Positions 1-6,048 are shown, numbered from the stretch's first letter. The stretch: 9,523 bases of DNA from an uncultured Clostridia bacterium (GCA_934796775.1 CAKVPH010000036.1:1-9523), one strand, 5' to 3'. The notes: generated by a model not told the origin, from the sequence alone. Numbers and translations are program-made.

Positions 1-287
1 CGTACACGGATTTAATTAAGTTCTTGTTGCAACACCCTGACGAATCTATTGTTTTCAGCGACGTTTCTCTCTCTGCGCTCTGCTTGTCGTATATCAACCC
101 CGACAAAACAGCCGTATTGTGTTATGATAAAGATATTTTGTTACCTTCGGAGCGATTAACCCCCGTTTACCTTCCTTCCGACCTGAAAGTACACAATGCT
201 GTTAAAATGATGCAATACGCAATACAGCGTAAAGAAACAGAACCTCATACATTCAGGTTAACCCCTCAACCGTTACCCGATAAATAA
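1..287 (+). CDS. C-terminal fragment of a probable LacI/GalR-type sugar-responsive regulator (cut by left edge)
   Basis: The reading frame is open from the first bases of the window (codons from base 3), so this is the last ~94 residues of a longer protein. The visible part fits the end of a periplasmic-binding-like effector domain. A stretch 'DESIVFSDVSLSAL' sits where LacI proteins have the 'aifa.nD..A.G' segment. It is followed by a short strand ending in 'CYDKD' (compare 'vigfDD'), then 'LTPVYLPSDL', and a helix ending in 'AVKMMQYAI' that resembles the 'G..A...L...i' end helix. The DNA-binding N-terminus is outside the window, so the family call is an inference. A terminator follows five bases after the stop. 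The convergent neighbour is an amylase remnant, so a role in starch or maltose control is possible but unproven. A sugar-binding protein of another class is the main alternative. Confidence 0.55.
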   Translation, partial: YTDLIKFLLQHPDESIVFSDVSLSALCLSYINPDKTAVLCYDKDILLPSERLTPVYLPSDLKVHNAVKMMQYAIQRKETEPHTFRLTPQPLPDK

Positions 288-291
288 ACGA

Positions 292-327
292 AGAGAGAAT
301 CCGTTCGGATTCTCTCTTTTGTTTTTT
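292..327 (+). terminator. Intrinsic terminator between convergent genes
   Basis: A perfect 12-base-pair stem (292-303 with 306-317, arm AGAGAGAATCCG) with a two-base loop is followed by a T-rich run (TTTGTTTTTT). It ends the rightward regulator gene. Its tail overlaps the last two bases of the stop codon of the leftward amylase fragment, so it may also stop that transcript, although the minus-side T run is weaker. Confidence 0.85.
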
Positions 328-1522
328 ACTGCCAGTTAACCGTTATTTCGCCGGTATTGCTTGCGGGCGTTGTGTAAACGTGATTCATGCCGCCTTCCCA
401 AATGACGTTACCCGCTCCGTCGATTTTGATAAATTTATACTCTATCTGCGTATTCGCGGGCACGCTGATATCGTAGAACCATGTAGGATATACGCCTATC
501 GTCGGAGTATCGTTAAACAGCGGTCCTATTGCTTTTGTCGAATCCCAACTTCCGAGTTCGGGTACGCTGCCGACGATATAGACATTCGTCCCATAATCTG
601 TATTCGCGTTATTCACCTTAAAACGAACCGATACTTGAGCGCCCGACAAAATATCGAATCCGGCAAAAGCCTCGCTCGATACACCGCCGGCATTCGTAAC
701 AACAACCGCGACTTCCCCGGACACTCCGCCGGGAACAACGGCTTTTATCATGCTGTCCGACCAAGATACAATCTGCGCGTTCGCCGTACCGAAAGTCACG
801 CTTCCCGTTGAATTGCCGAATCCTCGGCCCGTAATTGTAACGGTATTTCCGGGCTTGCTCATCTTCGGATTGATGTTGCCGATAATCGGATATACTTCAT
901 TTGCCGTATATTGCCATACAGCGCATTGACCGGCGCCGAGATAATACTCAGATACGCTGCCGTTTGTTACTGTAATATTTCCACCGCCGAGCAGATTTTC
1001 CAAAACATCATAATAAGTACCGTTCGGAAGACCTGACATCAGGTTTTCAAGTTGATAACCGCTGCTCTGATTCCTGTTGATTGCCGTCATAACAACGCTG
1101 TCACCAAACACTCTTTCAAAAATATAGACATCGTTATTTAACCATCTCTGCTGTGTAGAACCATAGGCGAGCGCCGGATTGGTTTTGCGCAAAGGGGCCA
1201 ATTTGGATATAACCTGAAAAGCCCTCCCGGTCTGACTGAATCCGGTCATATCGGCGCGATTATAAGGATCGCTCTTACCGCCGGCCGCATCCGCCATATA
1301 CTGCTCCGTACCGTAATAAATGCAAGGAATGCCGCGAGACGTCATTTGCAGCGTGAAAGCAATATCCAAAGTTAATTCGTTGTAACCGGCTTCCGTCATA
1401 AAGCGGGATTGGTCATGGTTGTCCAGGAAAGTAACCTGATCGTTGATAAAGTCATAATCCTGTTCCATCGCCGTCATCGTGTTAATTATGAAATTCCGAA
1501 GGAATAACCCTTTTATAGGAAA
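326..1522 (-). pseudogene. 5'-truncated cyclodextrin glucanotransferase-like GH13 amylase (domains C, D and E retained)
   Basis: From the first ATG (1475-1477) the frame gives 383 residues, against roughly 680-710 for a full secreted CGTase. Visible in order: the end of the GH13 barrel with conserved region IV, 'FLDNHDQ' at residues 17-23 (His21 and Asp22, the transition-state residue); a beta-sandwich domain C (~107-192); an IPT/TIG domain D (~195-277, 'PIIGNINPKMSKPG'); and a C-terminal CBM20 starch-binding domain (~280-383). CBM20 keeps two tryptophans (W311 in 'LGSWD', W360 in 'VIWEGG') at the positions of the known maltose-binding pair of Bacillus CGTases. The signal peptide and conserved regions I-III, with the nucleophile Asp and acid/base Glu, are missing. 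The open frame runs back only to a stop at 1523-1525, and similarity fades after about 'NTMTAM'. There is no Shine-Dalgarno site before the ATG, and a strong terminator lies just upstream, so expression is unlikely. Best read as a decayed 3' half. Which exact GH13 product specificity it had cannot be told. Confidence 0.8.
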
Positions 1523-1540
1523 TCACCCCTCGAAACGGTA

Positions 1541-1576
1541 TAAAAAAAGAGAGAACATTTATCCTTGTTCTCTCTT
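1541..1576 (-). terminator. Intrinsic terminator (minus strand)
   Basis: An 11-base-pair perfect stem (1547-1557 with 1566-1576, arm AAGAGAGAACA) with an 8-base loop is followed on the minus strand by seven or more T. It stops leftward transcription just before the amylase remnant, which isolates that remnant from any upstream promoter. Confidence 0.8.
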
Positions 1577-1650
1577 AAAAGATTTGTATTAAATTGTAGG
1601 TATCAGGCGGGGATTAAAACGAAGTCGTCAGTTCAAACCCCCTTTTTTGA

Positions 1651-1674
1651 AAAAAGAGCTGAAATGCAGCTCTT
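1651..1674 (-). terminator. Second intrinsic terminator in the tRNA-downstream region
   Basis: An 8-base-pair perfect stem (1654-1661 with 1667-1674, arm AAGAGCTG) with a 5-base loop, followed on the minus strand by TTT and a further T/A-rich stretch. It lies downstream of the tRNA-Asn fragment. Confidence 0.55.
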
Positions 1675-1720
1675 AAATTCAAATATTCCGCGAAGGGCGC
1701 GAACCACAAGATATGGTAAC

Positions 1721-1756
1721 AAAAAAGCACAAGACCTACTAAATCTTGTGCTTTTT
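1721..1756 (-). terminator. Intrinsic terminator directly downstream of the tRNA-Asn fragment
   Basis: A 13-base-pair perfect stem (1722-1734 with 1744-1756, arm ending GCACAAGA) with a 9-base loop and T runs on both sides, so it can act in either direction. On the minus strand it is the first terminator after the tRNA fragment, and also after the AlbA_2 gene, which has no terminator of its own. Confidence 0.75.
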
Positions 1757-1786
1757 GTGTTTTGTAGCTTTTTCGTACTACAAAGA

Positions 1787-1843
1787 TGGCTCCCCCAGTA
1801 GGATTTGAACCTACGACCCTCCGGTTAACAGCCGGATGCTCTC
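1787..1843 (-). tRNA. 3' half of tRNA-Asn(GTT), 5' part missing
   Basis: On the minus strand this reads, in order: the 3' side of the D stem (GAGC); an anticodon stem TCCGG/CCGGA around loop CTGTTAA, giving anticodon GTT (Asn); the variable loop; a T arm with stem GTAGG/CCTAC and loop TTCAAAT; the acceptor strand TGGGGGA; discriminator G and encoded CCA. The matching acceptor strand (TCCCCCA or a wobble form) and the 5' side of the D stem (GCTC) are absent upstream, where unrelated sequence starts at about 1844. It cannot fold as a tRNA. The pattern is what integration into, or deletion through, a tRNA gene leaves behind: the 3' portion with its native terminators stays on the flank and the foreign module begins at the break. 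Confidence 0.88.
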
Positions 1844-1888
1844 GCATTCGTTCAGGTTTATAGGTAAGTAAACTACTCTGTCATTCCG
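1838..1888. other. Candidate attachment-site junction (attL/attR-like)
   Basis: The boundary between tRNA-derived sequence (up to 1843) and the accessory module falls in the tRNA D arm. The 45 bases up to the stop of the AlbA_2 gene hold no gene and no clear hairpin. By inference this stretch would be the element-derived half of an attachment site. No second copy of the 3' tRNA segment and no 5' tRNA-Asn half is visible elsewhere in the window, so the partner junction is not identified and the assignment stays tentative. Confidence 0.4.
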
Positions 1889-3307
1889 TTATTCTATTAC
1901 TTTCCAACTGCCCGTTTTATCCGAGCCGTTACGTTCTATTATACCCTGTTCTTTCAATGATTTAATCGCTCTTTCCACAGTACGTTTATCTTTTCCAACG
2001 TTCTCGGCTATTTTTTCGGCATTGATTGTACCGTTTTCTCTTATACAGTCCAAGACTTTTTGCGCCGTTTTAGAAAGTTTTACACCGACATTTACACCGA
2101 CATTTACACCGACATTTACACCGACATCGCCGTGATTTATTTCCTTCAAAGAAATTTTCGTTTTGAACACATCGCCGTCTATAAATTCGGGCGTTGTTCC
2201 CGAATACACCTTGCTGTATTTTACAATATTACGAACACCAGAACCAAGTTCTTCTGCCCAACCGATTTCTTTGAAAACGGAAGCGATAACGGGGTTTTTC
2301 GGATACGGAACAAAATCCGTCAGACTGATCGCTCCGAGTCCGCGCGCTTTATTACCGTTTTCCGTTCTCACACAGTCTTTCTCGATAATCAATTTTGCGG
2401 GGTAAGCGTTTGAATACTCCCTATGAATAAGCATATTCGCAATTACTTCGCGGAAAAGTTTGTTTCTCGCACTTACGCGAATTTCGTTTTCCATATAAAA
2501 CTTATCGTCTATATGTTTTTCGACAAACGCCATAAGCCGATCGTAACTTTCAATCAGATTGCAACGGATAACATCTCTGTCGTCGTACCTGTCCGTTTCT
2601 TCCACTCTGTAAATAGCGTCTGTTTTATGATGCGGTAATGCCGATAGAATCGCCTCGTCCGTTCCGAACAGTAAAATGCAGGCGAGCGTATATCCGCTCT
2701 CCCCTGTTTGAAGATTTTTCTTATACAGTCCCGCACTACGCAAAATTTCGTCGTTCGTCATTCTTTCCCAAGGATGGTGCGGGTTTCTGTTCGTTGCCAT
2801 AATTCTCGCGCGATCAATCAATTCTTGTTTTAAATCGCTTGCCGCAGCATATGGAAACACGGTATTTTCCGTATATTCGCGTTGCTTTCTGATATACATA
2901 GCGGCTACTAAATCGGTATTATCCGTAATATCGAAATCCCCGTCTTCGTTTCTGTCGAAAATCCGTCTGTTCGTATTGTGAACCTGCGAACTTTCGGGAA
3001 CATAAACGTGTAAAATAGTCTTGCCGCTCGTTTCGATTTCATCAACAGGCAAATACACTGTAGGGCATATCTTTTGAGGATTGTTCATAGCGGATACAAG
3101 GTCTGCTCTGATTTTTTTAGATTTTTCTTTATCTATGCCAAGAATTGTTCCGTCATCCGCCACGCCGAGAAAAATATCTCCGCCAAAGCGATTCAGAAAC
3201 GAACATAAAGTTTCAAATATGCTTTTCGGTAGCGAATCCTTACATTCCTTAAATTCAATCGAAATTCCTTCACCTTGAGCAATCAATTCTTCAAATCTAT
3301 TCGACAT
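1889..3307 (-). CDS. AlbA_2 (Schlafen-like) DNA-binding protein with ATPase-like and winged-helix domains
   Basis: This 472-residue protein belongs to the family usually annotated 'ATP-binding / putative DNA-binding domain-containing protein' (AlbA_2, HATPase_c_4, RecG-like). The N-terminal AlbA_2/Schlafen fold covers ~8-140, with 'IEFKECKDSLPKSIFET' and 'GGDIFLGVADDGTILGI' as its usual core motifs. An ATPase-like region follows, with 'FREVIANMLIHREYSN' (~285-300) and 'EELGSGVRNI' (~352-361). Then comes a low-complexity Gly-Val-Asn-Val linker (396-410) and a winged-helix/HTH tail (~411-472, 'NGTINAEKIAENVGKDKRTVERAI'). The molecular role is unproven. Members are common in mobile elements and are thought to be DNA-binding regulators. 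The ATG at 3305-3307 is preceded by GGAGGG at a rather long spacing and by a near-consensus promoter, so the gene is its own transcription unit. No terminator follows before the one at 1721-1756. Confidence 0.85.
   Translation of the reverse strand: MSNRFEELIAQGEGISIEFKECKDSLPKSIFETLCSFLNRFGGDIFLGVADDGTILGIDKEKSKKIRADLVSAMNNPQKICPTVYLPVDEIETSGKTILHVYVPESSQVHNTNRRIFDRNEDGDFDITDNTDLVAAMYIRKQREYTENTVFPYAAASDLKQELIDRARIMATNRNPHHPWERMTNDEILRSAGLYKKNLQTGESGYTLACILLFGTDEAILSALPHHKTDAIYRVEETDRYDDRDVIRCNLIESYDRLMAFVEKHIDDKFYMENEIRVSARNKLFREVIANMLIHREYSNAYPAKLIIEKDCVRTENGNKARGLGAISLTDFVPYPKNPVIASVFKEIGWAEELGSGVRNIVKYSKVYSGTTPEFIDGDVFKTKISLKEINHGDVGVNVGVNVGVNVGVKLSKTAQKVLDCIRENGTINAEKIAENVGKDKRTVERAIKSLKEQGIIERNGSDKTGSWKVIE
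2082..2127 (-). repeat. 12-base tandem repeat in the AlbA_2 gene linker
   Basis: Nearly four copies of a 12-base unit (plus-strand ACACCGACATTT) lie head to tail and in frame. They encode repeated Gly-Val-Asn-Val between the ATPase-like region and the winged-helix tail. Unit length is a multiple of three, so slippage would change linker length without breaking the frame. A diverged version of the unit occurs at 3449-3484. Confidence 0.9.
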
Positions 3308-3344
3308 AACCGGATCAGCCCTCCGTTTTTACTCTTTCGATCAT

Positions 3345-3373
3345 ATTATACCATATTGCAAAGATTTTTTCAA
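3345..3373 (-). promoter_or_regulatory. Sigma-70/SigA-type promoter of the AlbA_2 gene
   Basis: On the minus strand, TTGAAA (3368-3373) and a perfect TATAAT (3345-3350) are separated by exactly 17 bases, with TGG directly before the -10. The expected transcript start lies about 30 bases upstream of the ATG at 3307. This is the best promoter match in the window. Confidence 0.75.
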
Positions 3374-3429
3374 CCGAAACATACTGTCTATTCCGTTAGA
3401 ATACAACACGATTACAAAACCAAGCCTTG

Positions 3430-3510
3430 CTACGTCGCGGATAATTTTACACTTGCATTTACACCTGCATTTACACTTGCATTTACGCGCAAAAAGTTTT
3501 TTGCAATGGT
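3430..3510 (-). pseudogene. Remnant of a second AlbA_2-type gene (repeat linker only)
   Basis: On the minus strand a short open stretch, bounded by TGA (3511-3513) and TAG (3430-3432), reads 'RVNASVNAGVNASVKLS' and then stops. The intact neighbour reads 'GVNVGVNVGVNVGVKLS' at the linker and start of its winged helix, so the two align through the repeat into 'VKLS'. The DNA carries three copies of a 12-base unit (ACACTTGCATTT or ACACCTGCATTT, 3449-3484) that differ from the intact unit at a few positions. There is no start codon with a ribosome site, and similarity ends on both sides. I infer debris of a paralogue, or of an older copy replaced by the present gene. Confidence 0.6.
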
Positions 3511-3526
3511 TCATTCTATAAACGAC

Positions 3527-3569
3527 AAAATACAGCGAGAACTTAATTCCAAAGTCCTCGCTGTATTTT
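3527..3569 (-). terminator. Intrinsic terminator of the serine recombinase gene
   Basis: A 13-base-pair perfect stem (3527-3539 with 3557-3569, core TACAGCGAG/CTCGCTGTA) with a 17-base loop lies 10 bases beyond the recombinase stop. The minus-strand tail is TTTTGTCGTTT. Flanking A/T runs make it potentially bidirectional. Confidence 0.75.
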
Positions 3570-3579
3570 ATTTTCCATT

Positions 3580-5139
3580 TTATAGGAACTGCTCATAGTT
3601 TATATTCATTTTTACTCTGATCTCATAGCCTTTACCTATCTCGATGCGGTCTATAAGTTTGCAGATTATCATTTTCTTCCGTTCTTGGCTTGCCGTGGCA
3701 AATTCATCAGCCCAACTTTTGAACGTATCGTAATACCCGTCAAGGTGTTCGAGAATCTCGTTTTTATCGGTATATTCTTTATACGCCTGCGGCATCTTCT
3801 TTTCATATTCAGCCAACTTTTCCTTCGTCGCGCTTATCGATGCGTTCAGTATGTCTATCGTGAATGCCGACTCTCCGATTAACGCTCGTCCTACTTCGCC
3901 CACGAGTTTGTTAAGCACGGTTTGTTCTTTATCCATTTTTTGCTTTAATGATAGATAAATCTCTTTTTTCTCTTTTACCGTTTTTTCGTATTGCGTTTTT
4001 ATAGCCTCGTCTTTCGCGCTGCCCTTTATTTTTTCAAGGGCTTGCCGGACTATTTGTAAGACTGCGTCGTCTACTCTTTTAGATAAATACTGCGACATTC
4101 CGTCGCATTCGCCGCGTTTTCGCGCTCGGTTCGGACAGCAATACCTAATACCCTTGTAAACTTTTCTCTCTCCTCTTGCCGTCGTGTATGTATCGGTATA
4201 GGAAATACCGTACATCTTCGAACCGCAATGCTTGCAGAAGATATTACCGCCGAGCAAGGCTTTGCCACGCGTGGTATATGCAATATTGCCTTTCTTCGCC
4301 ATTTCGTTTGTTCTTTGAGCCATTATACGTTGCGCTTCATCGTACTCTTTTTCGGTTATTATCCTTATAGACTCGTTTACGGGCGACCGTTTTCCGCCGC
4401 GTTCGAATATACCGAGATATACCTTGTTCCGCAGAATTCTGTTTATGGAATGTGGCTGAAATTTTGCTCCCGCATGGGTTTTTATCCCGCGCCTGTTCAT
4501 TTCTTCGCTTAATCTGAACGTTCCGTATCCGTCGTAAACCGTCTTTTCGAATATATATTTCACAATCTCGATTTCTTCCGGCACTATTTCTAATTTAACG
4601 AGTTCTCTGCCCTTTTTAGTTATTACTCCGCTTTTTACGAATTTATAGCCGAAAGGGCAATTCCCGCCCGTGAATTGCCCTTCCTCTATCATCTGTCCGA
4701 GTTTTGTTTTAACACGCATTGAAGTCTTTTTGCTTTCGCCGCCCGCTTGCCAGAACCTTATATAGTTCATTAAATAGTCGGTGTCGTTTTCAAACGCCTG
4801 TTGACCTTCTTTTGTCGACCAAACCTCGATTCCGTGTCTTACGAACCATTCGAGAACGAACGGCGTTTCATTTTGGATTCTTCCGAGTCTATCGAACATA
4901 AATACCAGTAGCACCTCGAACTCGTGGTTTTCTGCCGCCACTTTTAAATCTTGTATCGCGTCGCGCTTTTCAGCCGACACCTTGAATCCCGATATACCTT
5001 TTTCGTAATATTCGTGAGTTATAGTCCAACCCATTTGCTCGGCGTATTCTCTGCACGCTTGCCGTTGCATCGGAATATCATCCTTATCCACCTGTCCTTT
5101 CGTCGACACCCGGTATAGGCAATTCACTCTTTTTATCAT
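3580..5139 (-). CDS. Large serine recombinase (resolvase/recombinase/zinc-ribbon type)
   Basis: A 519-residue site-specific recombinase of the TnpX/TndX and phage-integrase class, which cuts and rejoins DNA through a serine-DNA intermediate for integration or excision. The resolvase domain (~1-150) has the catalytic motif 'YRVSTKGQ' with Ser12 and Arg10, and the active-site arginine motif 'FDRLGR' (Arg84, Arg87). The 'recombinase' domain follows (~160-280, 'CPFGYKF' to 'NRILRNKVYLG'). A zinc ribbon has Cys302/Cys305 with Cys334 or 335 and Cys345. A charged coiled coil (~376-460) comes before the C-terminal segment. All expected parts are present and length is normal, so it is probably active. 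The ATG at 5137-5139 has GAGGAG about 7 bases upstream. It overlaps the 63-codon ORF, which suggests translational coupling. It lies ~1.7 kb from the broken tRNA-Asn. Serine recombinases use tRNA genes less often than tyrosine integrases do, so whether it made that junction is open. Confidence 0.95.
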   Translation of the reverse strand: MIKRVNCLYRVSTKGQVDKDDIPMQRQACREYAEQMGWTITHEYYEKGISGFKVSAEKRDAIQDLKVAAENHEFEVLLVFMFDRLGRIQNETPFVLEWFVRHGIEVWSTKEGQQAFENDTDYLMNYIRFWQAGGESKKTSMRVKTKLGQMIEEGQFTGGNCPFGYKFVKSGVITKKGRELVKLEIVPEEIEIVKYIFEKTVYDGYGTFRLSEEMNRRGIKTHAGAKFQPHSINRILRNKVYLGIFERGGKRSPVNESIRIITEKEYDEAQRIMAQRTNEMAKKGNIAYTTRGKALLGGNIFCKHCGSKMYGISYTDTYTTARGERKVYKGIRYCCPNRARKRGECDGMSQYLSKRVDDAVLQIVRQALEKIKGSAKDEAIKTQYEKTVKEKKEIYLSLKQKMDKEQTVLNKLVGEVGRALIGESAFTIDILNASISATKEKLAEYEKKMPQAYKEYTDKNEILEHLDGYYDTFKSWADEFATASQERKKMIICKLIDRIEIGKGYEIRVKMNINYEQFL

Positions 5140-5275
5140 TATTTTTCTCCTCTTGAATGCGTTGATTAAACGAATCGATAAGCATTCGTTTAACGTCTCG
5201 AATTACGTCTTCGCCACCTTCGCTGAAGGTAACCGTGATTTTGCAATCTGCTCTTTCAATGACTATCTCGTTTAT
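5084..5275 (-). CDS. Small hypothetical protein with apparent ATA start, overlapping the recombinase
   Basis: This 63-codon frame begins 'INEIVIERADCKITVTFSEG' and ends at TAA (5084-5086), overlapping the first 56 bases of the recombinase in another frame. A textbook Shine-Dalgarno (AAGGAGG, 5283-5289) lies exactly 7 bases before an ATA codon (5273-5275). A stop sits in frame at 5288-5290, and no ATG, GTG or TTG occurs between it and codon 31, so ATA is the best start. The product has a beta-strand-like N-terminus with a Cys and a charged, helical, Lys/Glu-rich C-terminus. I do not recognise the family. Position and overlap suggest a partner or regulator translated together with the recombinase. 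The alternative is a shorter product from the internal ATG at codon 31, which has no good ribosome site. Confidence 0.6.
   Translation of the reverse strand: MNEIVIERADCKITVTFSEGGEDVIRDVKRMLIDSFNQRIQEEKNNDKKSELPIPGVDERTGG
5166..5193 (-). repeat. 10-base perfect inverted repeat upstream of the recombinase
   Basis: TTAAACGAAT (5166-5175) and its exact reverse complement (5184-5193) are separated by 8 bases. The repeat lies inside the 63-codon ORF and ends about 14 bases before the recombinase Shine-Dalgarno. It could be a protein-binding operator or recombinase site, or an mRNA hairpin that ribosomes on the small ORF must open. There is no T run, so it is not a terminator. Confidence 0.55.
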
Positions 5276-5308
5276 AACCGTTCCTCCTTACGAGCCTCGG
5301 TTAATTCG

Positions 5309-5380
5309 TCACCGAAACTCTGAATTTAATGCTTGCGATATAAGTTTTATCATATATGTCATCGTGTCCTTCGTCCGCAT
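5309..5380 (-). CDS. Putative 23-residue ORF leading the recombinase transcript
   Basis: ATG at 5378-5380 is preceded by AAAAGGAG at about 9 bases. The frame reads 'MRTKDTMTYMIKLISQAL' and five more residues to TGA, ending 19 bases before the Shine-Dalgarno of the 63-codon ORF. Such recombinases are often preceded by short helical proteins. This one could be a complete small protein, a leader peptide or a truncated form. No known family is recognised. Confidence 0.45.
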   Translation of the reverse strand: MRTKDTMTYMIKLISQALNSEFR

Positions 5381-5415
5381 TGCAGGATTCTCCTTTTCCG
5401 TTTTTTGCAACGCAA

Positions 5416-5444
5416 ACACTACCATATAAAGATAATTAAGTCCA
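5416..5444 (-). promoter_or_regulatory. Possible promoter for the small ORFs and recombinase
   Basis: On the minus strand TGGACT (5439-5444) and TAGTGT (5416-5421) are 17 bases apart, with TGG before the -10 box. It lies 36 bases upstream of the 23-codon ORF in a gene-free stretch. The boxes are imperfect, so this is tentative. Confidence 0.3.
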
Positions 5445-5533
5445 GCACTATCGCGCTGAAAAGCAAAAGAAAAAATATATATTTTCGTTACGAATCATAC
5501 TAATGAAAAGCATCTCCGAATTCCTTGTTCTTC

Positions 5534-5914
5534 TTATCCTGTTTTGCTATCTTTTTTGTTTTCTCTTGCATTATCTATTAAGCCCACGCTTATAGAAATT
5601 GCTTTGTTTACCCTGTCCATAGTGCCGTTATCCAACTTACCGACGTATTCTTTCAATCGTCTTTTATCCACAGTGCGTATCTGCTCCAACAGCACAATGG
5701 AATCTTTCTCGAATACGTTTTCGGTTATCTCTATATGCGTTGGCAGTTTCGCTTTGTTCTGTCTGCTCGTTATCGCCGCCACAATTGTAGTAGGGCTGTA
5801 TTTATTACCCGTATCGTTTTGTATCACGAGTACGGGGCGAACGCCGCCCTGTTCGCTGCCGACAACGGGACTTAAATCCGCGTAATATATTTCGTTTCTT
5901 TTTATATCTTTCAT
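5534..5914 (-). CDS. mazF: MazF/PemK-family endoribonuclease toxin
   Basis: From the ATG at 5912-5914 the product is 126 residues, close to Bacillus NdoA/MazF (~116). The family signature is clear: 'RNEIYYADLSPVVGSEQGGVRPVLVIQND', given here in part, with Arg26 in 'GGVRPVLV' and Thr49 in 'AAITS' at the known catalytic positions. 'LLEQIRTVDK' (~75-84) and 'YVGKL' (~90-94) follow. It should cut single-stranded mRNA at a short motif as a dimer. The frame stays open upstream to a TTG at 5996-5998, but the family begins at this ATG and the extra residues resemble no MazF. The ribosome site (GAGAG) is modest. No MazE/PemI-like antitoxin is adjacent; only tiny ORFs precede it. Chromosomal-type orphan MazF and a plasmid-type addiction module are both possible. 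Confidence 0.92.
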   Translation of the reverse strand: MKDIKRNEIYYADLSPVVGSEQGGVRPVLVIQNDTGNKYSPTTIVAAITSRQNKAKLPTHIEITENVFEKDSIVLLEQIRTVDKRRLKEYVGKLDNGTMDRVNKAISISVGLIDNARENKKDSKTG

Positions 5915-5934
5915 AATTCTCTCTGTTAAGTAAT

Positions 5935-5965
5935 AGCGATTGATTGAAATAATCAGCCAATCGCT
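5935..5965 (-). promoter_or_regulatory. Inverted repeat upstream of mazF (possible operator or mRNA hairpin)
   Basis: AGCGATTG (5935-5942) pairs with CAATCGCT (5958-5965), with further GATT/AATC symmetry inside. It starts 21 bases before the mazF ATG. Toxin-antitoxin operons are often controlled through palindromes, but the role here is inference. Confidence 0.35.
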
Positions 5966-5994
5966 TCTAAAAAGCCTTTTTATCGGCTCTTGTA

Positions 5995-6048
5995 TCAATC
6001 GTTTTTGTTAAAATTGACGTCGTCTTCCGAGTATGCCTTTACTCTCAT
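5995..6048 (-). CDS. Putative 17-residue ORF with a very strong ribosome site, upstream of mazF
   Basis: The frame reads 'MRVKAYSEDDVNFNKND' and ends 81 bases before the mazF ATG. GGGGAGGTGA, nearly a perfect anti-16S match, precedes the ATG (6046-6048) at about 7-10 bases. The frame also continues upstream without a stop to a TTG at 6148-6150 (51 codons, very Arg/Lys/Pro-rich), overlapping the 42-codon ORF. The short form is better supported by the ribosome site. Its product is acidic at the end, and a leader peptide or micro-antitoxin is conceivable. No family is recognised. Confidence 0.35.
   Translation of the reverse strand: MRVKAYSEDDVNFNKND

Noticed and set aside
1604..1648. Plus-strand stretch with a T-loop-like GTTCAAAC near GGGG and CCCC runs, suggestive of a tRNA.
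   Set aside because: No acceptor stem, D arm or anticodon stem can be formed, and the T stem does not pair. At most a chance hairpin or a very old remnant.
1614..1847. Minus-strand 77-codon frame running through the tRNA fragment.
   Set aside because: It covers the tRNA-Asn sequence and the terminators, has no ribosome site, and its product resembles a translated tRNA artefact.
2082..3484. Repeated 12-base units at two places considered as a CRISPR-like or iteron array.
   Set aside because: Units are contiguous without spacers, are in frame with the coding sequence, and encode a simple linker. No replication gene is present.
3275..3598. Plus-strand 107-codon frame across the AlbA_2 promoter and the repeat remnant.
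   Set aside because: It crosses a strong minus-strand promoter and a terminator, lacks a ribosome site, and its 'AFTLAFT' repeats only mirror the 12-base units.
5463..5515. A 21-codon minus-strand frame just after mazF, beginning near GGAGATG.
   Set aside because: The purine run touches the ATG with no spacing, and the product is a low-complexity Phe-rich string from an A/T-rich spacer.
5915..5998. Longer mazF beginning at the TTG at 5996-5998 (28 more residues).
   Set aside because: The MazF fold begins at 'MKDIKRNEIYYADL', the extension crosses an inverted repeat, and there is no suitable ribosome site before the TTG.
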